This document shows, piece after piece, positions 5,870-10,574 of a stretch of 10,574 bases of DNA (positions are counted from its first letter, which is position 1; each line of letters starts with the position of its first letter). The DNA lies in the NCBI GenBank assembly GCA_902803195.1, contig CADCOX010000390.1:1-10574 (forward strand), written 5' to 3'. The translations under genes and the position numbers were made by a program. The DNA is from an uncultured Bacteroidales bacterium. GTDB taxonomy: Bacteria > Bacteroidota > Bacteroidia > Bacteroidales > Bacteroidaceae. The notes below the pieces were generated by a model that saw only the letters and a list, made by a program, of their open reading frames with translations, searched no databases and was not told the origin of the DNA.

Positions 5870-7720
5870 TTATTCCCTATCTTCATCTCTAATCAGGTCC
5901 ACAGGGATGTACTCGATGTAGTCGGCATGGAACTGTCGTCCACCGCCCTTGTCATCCATATTCTTGGCACGGAAATAGTGGTAGCCATAGTCTTGAAAGA
6001 GATATTGGCCGATGATGATGCGCAGGCAGGCCGACATGTCGCGCAGGCTCTTGCCGCCCTCTTGACCAGTGTACATGCTTGTGGGTGCTTTCATATACCC
6101 ATGGTTCCGCATCATCTTGTCGTTCTCTATGCCGTCGTCGGCGGTAGCCTCGTCATGGACATAACCGATGCGGGGGTCGTTCTCGGCGCCGTTATAGCCG
6201 ATGGTGAGGTCCACGGGAATGCCTGCAATCTGCCCATCGATGAAGAGTTGGGCTATGCCTCGCCAGTTCTCGGCACGGTAGCCAAGGCGTATCTCGTAGT
6301 TGCCGGGCGGCACGGGCAGCATGCGCAGCGTGAAGTCGTACATGGGGCCTGCAATGAGCATCTCGTCCGACTCGTAGTTAGTCCAGCCGTCGGAGGCCCA
6401 AAGCGTCAGCGACGAACCCGTGTTGTACTTGAAGTAGTCGCCACAGAAGTCCTGTGGGAAGGCATGTGCGCTGGAGAGGTAGTCCCAGTTCCAGCGGATA
6501 TGGTTGTTGGTTAGTTGGGGCGGCACGGCATAGAAGTCAAAGCGTATGCGCTTGTGCATGACGTCGGAGGTCATGACGGCCTCGTCGTAGACGAGCAGGT
6601 CGCTGAGCACATGGATGTAGCCGTTCATTGTCTCGATGTTGCTGGCCTCGTCGTTGAGGTGCACGCTGCGGCCGTTGCGCTGGCGGTTGATCTCGGGACC
6701 GGCTTTGACCTCTATCATGCGGTAGGCGAGCATCGTCTCGTAGTATTCGTAGGCTTTCGCGCGGTAGGAGGGAGCACAGGCGAATCCGGTGTAGACCATC
6801 GAGCCAGTCGTCATCTGCCGATTGAGGATATGGTAGGCGATGAATCGGTGCAGGGGGTTGCGCTCGTCGGTGTAGTCGCCAAGGGCTTCGGTGCCGTACC
6901 ATTGCTCTGCGAACTGCTCCACGGCCGAGAGCGTGTCGGCACCCTCGATGATGAGGCCTGCCTCACGCAGGACATCGTCGGTCTCGGCGAAGACGGTCCA
7001 CCCCAGTTTGCACCGCTCGTAGTGACCTTGCGAAGGGTCTTCGCTGTCGTAGTCGGCAGGTCCCGTGTAGGCGGGGTCGTAGAGGTCGGACATCTGTTCG
7101 TTGAAGGCAGAAGCGGCAAATGCCTTCGCGAAGATGCTGAGCGACGGCTGTTCCTGCAGCCGCTGCAGGAAGGTTGCCTCGGAAGGCTCTATGACATGGT
7201 CCACGATGTGGACGACGCCGTTGTGAACCTCGTTGTCAGCACTGACGATGCGTGCCAAGCTGTTGACGAGAATCTCACGCTGGCCTTCGTCGTTGGTGAC
7301 GAAGCTAATCTGTATGGTACGGTCCTGCATGCTCAGCAGCGAGGTGGCATTCCCTACGAAGTCCGTCGTGAGGAACTCTTGGGTGTTGTTGCGTATCGTA
7401 CTGCTGTAGACCACCTTCTGCATGTCTTCTCGTGACAGGTCCTCCCACTGCTGTCCACGTTGGTTGAGCCATTCGTCGATGGCGGCATTAGTAGGTGGGA
7501 AGATGGTGAAATGGCCGTAAATGCTGAGGAGGCTTTCGTCGCCAGTGGCCACGAGCATCTCGTAGAAACGGCTGAGTTCAGGCTTGTTGGCGCAGAAGCT
7601 GGTAGCCGTTTCGCCGGTGAAGGTGTACATGGCATCGTCCTTGATGTCGTCGCTGTTGCACGCAGCCAACGACATGCCCACAGCTAAAATCATGGATATA
7701 TGGCTAACGATCTTATTCAT
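5870..7720 (-). CDS. Fas-2: two-domain fasciclin lipoprotein with a beta-rich C-terminal region
   Basis: This is a 616-residue predicted lipoprotein. MNKIVSHISMILAVGMSLAAC puts the lipobox Cys at 21, and CNSDD follows, an acidic stretch like the Bacteroidota surface-export signal, so surface exposure is likely. FAS1 domain 1 spans about 45-180, with FTIFPPTNAAIDEWL (71-85) and NGVVHIVDHVIEP (167-179). FAS1 domain 2 spans about 185-380, with WTVFAETDDVLREAGL (241-256), the YH motif in FIAYHILNRQ (293-302) and NGYIHVLSDLLVY (366-378). The remaining 230 or so residues look beta-rich (YDFTLRMLPVPPGNYEIRLGY) and end in DYIEYIPVDL, echoing the Fas-1 ending. It may be a ligand-binding module, but I cannot name it. 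The start is 4 nt after the SusD-A stop, suggesting translational coupling. Its position straight after SusC-SusD is where surface glycan-binding proteins usually sit. Confidence 0.9.
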   Translation of the reverse strand: MNKIVSHISMILAVGMSLAACNSDDIKDDAMYTFTGETATSFCANKPELSRFYEMLVATGDESLLSIYGHFTIFPPTNAAIDEWLNQRGQQWEDLSREDMQKVVYSSTIRNNTQEFLTTDFVGNATSLLSMQDRTIQISFVTNDEGQREILVNSLARIVSADNEVHNGVVHIVDHVIEPSEATFLQRLQEQPSLSIFAKAFAASAFNEQMSDLYDPAYTGPADYDSEDPSQGHYERCKLGWTVFAETDDVLREAGLIIEGADTLSAVEQFAEQWYGTEALGDYTDERNPLHRFIAYHILNRQMTTGSMVYTGFACAPSYRAKAYEYYETMLAYRMIEVKAGPEINRQRNGRSVHLNDEASNIETMNGYIHVLSDLLVYDEAVMTSDVMHKRIRFDFYAVPPQLTNNHIRWNWDYLSSAHAFPQDFCGDYFKYNTGSSLTLWASDGWTNYESDEMLIAGPMYDFTLRMLPVPPGNYEIRLGYRAENWRGIAQLFIDGQIAGIPVDLTIGYNGAENDPRIGYVHDEATADDGIENDKMMRNHGYMKAPTSMYTGQEGGKSLRDMSACLRIIIGQYLFQDYGYHYFRAKNMDDKGGGRQFHADYIEYIPVDLIRDEDRE

Positions 7721-7724
7721 GGCT

Positions 7725-9269
7725 CTAACGTGTTATGTCTGATGATGTTTCGTAGAATCGATTTTGTTTGAGCAACGAATTGGTGCGGAGTTCGTCGTCA
7801 TGGATGGGCATGTAGATAGCGTCTACGTCATTGAGCTTCGGGCGAACGTCGGCCCACATGCTGACGATCTCCTCGTATTTCTTGCGGAGATAGGTCTCCA
7901 GCACTTGCGTGGGTGTCCCCTCGCGACGCATCCGGCGCATGAGGTCGAAGTAGCGTTTGCCTTCGAAGAGGAATTCGCGCTGGCGTTCGGCGAGGACCAG
8001 GTTGCGCACCTCCTCCTGACTGCCAGCGTTGGCGATGAGCGAGCCAGGTTCGAGGTCGGGATTGGCACGGTCGTAGGTGAGACCGCACAGGCGTACGGCC
8101 TCTTGCAGGTTGTCGCTGCCGCCGAGTTCAGCCAACGCCTCGGCTTTCATCAGATAGACGTCGGGCAGGCGATAGAGGATCCAGTTGCAGTAGGTGTTGC
8201 CCCATTGGAAATCGGCTTCGCGACCGTCGGCGTTCGTCAGGTTCGTGCGCAGAGCGATATACTTCTTGATGGCATAGTAAGCACCCGCATTCACGAAGGC
8301 ATTCATGCGGCGCAAGTCGCGCTGCGCGAGGAAGAGGTCGTTGGAGCCACCCACGCTCGAGAAGTTGTAGCTCGAGAAGCAGGCGTCGGTGCCGTTAGCG
8401 CCGAAGAAATCGCGCACGGCAGCATTCTGGTTGTTCTGGTCGAGTTGCAGTTCCCAGATGCTCTCGCCCGAGTTGCCTGTGAAGAAGACGTTGCGGAAAT
8501 AGGTCGAAGCCCGTTCCAGACTCAGGGGGTTGGAGGTCGTGGCGAGCACCTTGTCGCACGCCTCTATGCAGGTGTCGTAGCGGTTGAGCCAAAGCGCGAT
8601 GTCGGCCTCCAGTGTCCAGACGGCTTTCTGTGTGATGCGTCCGCGTGTGTAGGGGATGTTCTCGGTCCACAGCTGAGGCGCCTGTGAGTCGATGTCCTTG
8701 AGGATGGCGAGTTCGGCTGCCAGGATGTCATCGCCAGCCGTCTGAGGCATGACGAAGGGTCGGCTGTCGTCGACGTAGGGTTCGGTGACGTATGGCACAT
8801 CCTTGAACGTGCGCACAAGGGTGAAGTAGCAGAAGGCACGTATGGCCTTGGCCTCAGCCAGGTGAGCGTTGAGTTCGGCGGTGGAGTAGTCGGGGTCGGA
8901 TGCCTGTACCTCAGGCGCGTTCGTGATGAGCGTATTGCACTGGTTGATGCAAGCGTAGAACTGACTCCAGCGGGTGTATTCATTGGTGGCTGTAATGTTG
9001 GCCGTGAGAATCTTGTAGATGTTGTCGTCGCGGTTACGCCCGTCGAGGACGTTGTCGCTGCGCAACTCCCCCCACACGAGTAGGCGTTTGATGACGCTCT
9101 GGTCGGCCAGCGAGCGGTAGCAGGCACCCATGGCCCCTTCGACATCGCTTTTCTTTTTCCAGAAAACGTCGCGCACCATCTCGCTCTCAGGCGGCGTAGA
9201 GAACCAGTCGGAGCACGAGGGCGTCATGCTCACAAGAGCTAAGGCTGTAATGAAGTATTTTGCTTTCAT
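7725..9269 (-). CDS. SusD-A: SusD/RagB-family nutrient-binding lipoprotein
   Basis: This complete 514-residue SusD-like protein should form the lid of the SusC-A transporter. I chose the ATG at 9269 because MKAKYFITALALVSMTPSC is a compact lipoprotein signal with Cys19. The lipobox itself is weak (TPSC). Family landmarks are WGELRSDNV (66-74), the helix AEAKAIRAFCYFTLVRTFKDVPYV (138-161, split here as AEAKAIRAF and CYFTLVRTFKDVPYV), the TPR-like region about 205-245, WILYRLPDVYLMKAEALAEL (363-382) and AERQREFLFEGKRYFDLMR (428-446). These are the conserved N-terminal and C-terminal SusD blocks, and the length is typical. An open frame continues upstream to a TTG at 9347 through interspersed repeat sequence (HPEHVEGPFKNDEF); I reject it as the start. 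It is spaced 208 nt from SusC-A and coupled to Fas-2 (4 nt). Confidence 0.95.
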   Translation of the reverse strand: MKAKYFITALALVSMTPSCSDWFSTPPESEMVRDVFWKKKSDVEGAMGACYRSLADQSVIKRLLVWGELRSDNVLDGRNRDDNIYKILTANITATNEYTRWSQFYACINQCNTLITNAPEVQASDPDYSTAELNAHLAEAKAIRAFCYFTLVRTFKDVPYVTEPYVDDSRPFVMPQTAGDDILAAELAILKDIDSQAPQLWTENIPYTRGRITQKAVWTLEADIALWLNRYDTCIEACDKVLATTSNPLSLERASTYFRNVFFTGNSGESIWELQLDQNNQNAAVRDFFGANGTDACFSSYNFSSVGGSNDLFLAQRDLRRMNAFVNAGAYYAIKKYIALRTNLTNADGREADFQWGNTYCNWILYRLPDVYLMKAEALAELGGSDNLQEAVRLCGLTYDRANPDLEPGSLIANAGSQEEVRNLVLAERQREFLFEGKRYFDLMRRMRREGTPTQVLETYLRKKYEEIVSMWADVRPKLNDVDAIYMPIHDDELRTNSLLKQNRFYETSSDITR

Positions 9270-9299
9270 AAGAGAATGTTTTGGACTTGATGGTAACAT

Positions 9300-9360
9300 G
9301 AATTCGTCATTCTTGAAGGGTCCTTCGACATGCTCAGGATGTACCAAGCGAGCAAACTCG
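9300..9360. repeat. Interspersed repeat fragment encoding HPEHVEGPFKNDEF
   Basis: This spacer segment, read on the minus strand, translates as VHPEHVEGPFKNDEF. I recall this kind of peptide recurring as intergenic repeat sequence in Bacteroidota genomes. It shares TTCTTGAAGGGTC (9310-9322) with the inverted-repeat arm at 674-686. It lies about 30 nt upstream of the SusD-A start. Only one copy is in the window, so its repetitive nature is partly from memory. Confidence 0.55.
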
Positions 9361-9375
9361 AGCGAATCAGTTATA

Positions 9376-9480
9376 ATAGGTAATTCTTATTTTTCACTTT
9401 TCATTTTTCACTTTTCACTCTAAAATAGGTAATCCTTATTTTTCACTTTTCACTTTTCACTTTTCACTTTTCACTTTTCA
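9376..9480 (-). repeat. TGAAAAG heptamer tandem array, two blocks
   Basis: On the minus strand five perfect TGAAAAG units (9480-9446) and one TGAAAAA (9445-9439) are followed by TAAGGATTACCTATTTTA. A second block has four alternating TGAAAAG/TGAAAAA units (9417-9390), followed by TAAGAATTACCTATTATA. So a longer composite unit is itself duplicated. The first TGA of the array is the stop codon of SusC-A. A 7-nt unit can vary by slippage, which would change the SusC-A to SusD-A spacing. Confidence 0.9.
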
Positions 9481-10574
9481 GAAGCCCACCGTCACGCCGA
9501 AGGTGAAGTAGCGAGCACGCGGGGTACGATTGTTATCCTTGGCTATGCCGAAGTCACTTCCTTTAGGCGAAATCTCGGGGTCAGCTCCCGTGTACTTGGT
9601 GAGCGTGAGCATGTTGTTGAGCGTGAGGCTCAGCATGAGGTTGTTCAGTCCTGCACGCTTGACGATGTTCGGGTCGAAGTTGTAGTTGACGGTCACCTGC
9701 TTCAGTCGGAGGAACGAACCGCTCTCGACGAAGCGGTCGCTGGCCAACCAGTTGTATCCGCTTTGGTAGAGGGCTCGCGGCATCTCGGTCACGTCGCCGT
9801 CCTTGCGCCAGCGCCAGTTGGTAGCGATGCTCTGGTTGTTCGTCGTGTACATGTTCTCGTTGTACATGCGTCCGTAGTTGATGACCTTGGAGCCCAGGCG
9901 GAAGTTGGCCCACGTGTTGACGGTCAGGCGCCGCCACCGCAGCGTGAAGCCGAAGCCGCCGTCGAGCTTGGGGTTGGAGTTGCCCAAGTAGACGACGTCC
10001 AGTTCGTCGATCGTTCCGTCGTGGTTGACGTCCTCATAGATGGCATCGCCACCACGGAAGCGATAGTCCGTACGACCATAATCGAAATACATGGGGATGG
10101 CCTCGCCCTTAGCGTCGAGCACAGGCTGGCCCTGGGCATCGCGGACTATGGGGGCATTGGGGCCAGTCACGCCTGGGTTCTCGGTGGCGCTGTACTTGTC
10201 GTATTGGTATACGCCTTTATAGCGGAAACCGTATATGCTGCCGAAGGAGTTCTCGATCTGTATGCGATTCAGGTAGTTGCCATTGCCCGGCGCGAACGCA
10301 GCCTGATACGTGCTGAGCACCATCGGGTCGAGCGCCTTGATCGTGTTGCGGTAGTTCGAGAGGTTGACGTTGACGTCCAGCTGCCAGTCGCCTCTCCTGA
10401 CCATGCGGTTCGTCGAGAACTCCAGTTCCCAGCCATTGTTGTCCATCGTTCCGGCATTGATATAACTGATGCTACTGAAGCCCGTGCTCGACGGGATTGT
10501 TTGGTTGGCGAAGAGCAGGTCGGCCGTGCGACGGTGGTAAGCGTTCACCACCAGACGATAGCGATAGTCGAAGA
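9478..10574 (-). CDS. SusC-A: C-terminal part of a SusC/RagA TonB-dependent receptor
   Basis: This is the last 365 or so residues of a second SusC-family outer-membrane receptor; the 5' end lies beyond the right edge. The frame continues past 10551 (FDYRYRLVVNAYHRRT), so a GTG there is not a start. Barrel-strand landmarks of the family are NNGWELEFSTNRMVRRGDWQ, an EF-hand-like DVNHDGTIDELD followed by LGNSNPKLDGGFGFTLRW, SGSFLRLKQVTVNYNF, and NNMLTLTKYTGADPEIS near the C-terminus. The protein ends in FTFGVTVGF, a typical aromatic-terminated last strand. It is the expected transporter partner of SusD-A. The stop codon is the first triplet of a heptamer repeat array, and the gene is separated from SusD-A by 208 nt of repeats, longer than the few tens of bases usual between susC and susD. 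Confidence 0.94.
   Translation of the reverse strand, partial: FDYRYRLVVNAYHRRTADLLFANQTIPSSTGFSSISYINAGTMDNNGWELEFSTNRMVRRGDWQLDVNVNLSNYRNTIKALDPMVLSTYQAAFAPGNGNYLNRIQIENSFGSIYGFRYKGVYQYDKYSATENPGVTGPNAPIVRDAQGQPVLDAKGEAIPMYFDYGRTDYRFRGGDAIYEDVNHDGTIDELDVVYLGNSNPKLDGGFGFTLRWRRLTVNTWANFRLGSKVINYGRMYNENMYTTNNQSIATNWRWRKDGDVTEMPRALYQSGYNWLASDRFVESGSFLRLKQVTVNYNFDPNIVKRAGLNNLMLSLTLNNMLTLTKYTGADPEISPKGSDFGIAKDNNRTPRARYFTFGVTVGF

Noticed and set aside
9270..9347. Upstream extension of SusD-A to a TTG at 9347
   Set aside because: The added residues are interspersed repeat sequence and would push a normal 19-residue lipoprotein signal inward. The ATG at 9269 fits much better.
9376..9480. CRISPR array
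   Set aside because: The repeats are contiguous 7-nt units without unique spacers, and no cas genes are present.
9478..10551. GTG at 10551 as the start of SusC-A
   Set aside because: The frame continues open to the window edge with barrel-like sequence, and the fragment lacks signal, plug and most of the barrel. The gene is truncated by the window.

Overview
The window reads as Bacteroidota DNA, most likely Bacteroidales. Every real gene is on the minus strand, and the products are hallmark Bacteroidota families: SusC/RagA TonB-dependent receptors, SusD/RagB lipoproteins and fasciclin (FAS1) domain lipoproteins. The coding DNA is GC-rich by eye, and the AT-rich stretches are confined to two short leaders and a heptamer repeat tract. 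A GC-rich Prevotella-like or Alistipes-like lineage would fit, but the genus is not determined.

In the direction of transcription (right to left) the layout is: SusC-A (3' part only, entering from the right edge to 9478); a 208-nt spacer of heptamer and interspersed repeats; SusD-A (9269-7725); four bases; Fas-2, a two-FAS1-domain lipoprotein (7720-5870); a short spacer with a GC-rich hairpin and a leader; Fas-1, a second FAS1 lipoprotein (5786 or 5717 to 4035); 12 bases; SusC-B, a complete TonB-dependent receptor (4022-906); a repeat-laden spacer with an inverted repeat and a leader; SusD-B (from 791 or 536 off the left edge). SusD-B is truncated by the window; I read it directly from the minus strand.

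The likely biology is nutrient capture at the outer membrane. Each SusC forms the TonB-driven barrel and its SusD the ligand-binding lid. The FAS1 lipoproteins sit where surface glycan-binding proteins sit in a polysaccharide utilisation locus (PUL), and their beta-rich C-terminal regions may bind ligand. No glycosidase, peptidase, sigma/anti-sigma pair or hybrid two-component regulator lies in the window, so the substrate is unknown.

The unexpected structure is at the junctions. Three of the five gene junctions carry interspersed repeats, and each of these lies just before a lipoprotein gene; the other two are 4 and 12 nt long. Fas-1 and SusD-B are unrelated proteins, yet they share a 37-nt 5' leader (32 of 37 identical by hand alignment) and a homologous, gap-free 27-codon N-terminal segment. 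GC-rich palindromic repeats follow in frame, before the signal-peptide core. In SusD-B the leader and candidate start codon are also enclosed by a 43-bp inverted repeat. This looks like a repeated 5' cassette or regulatory leader and is the part most worth following up.
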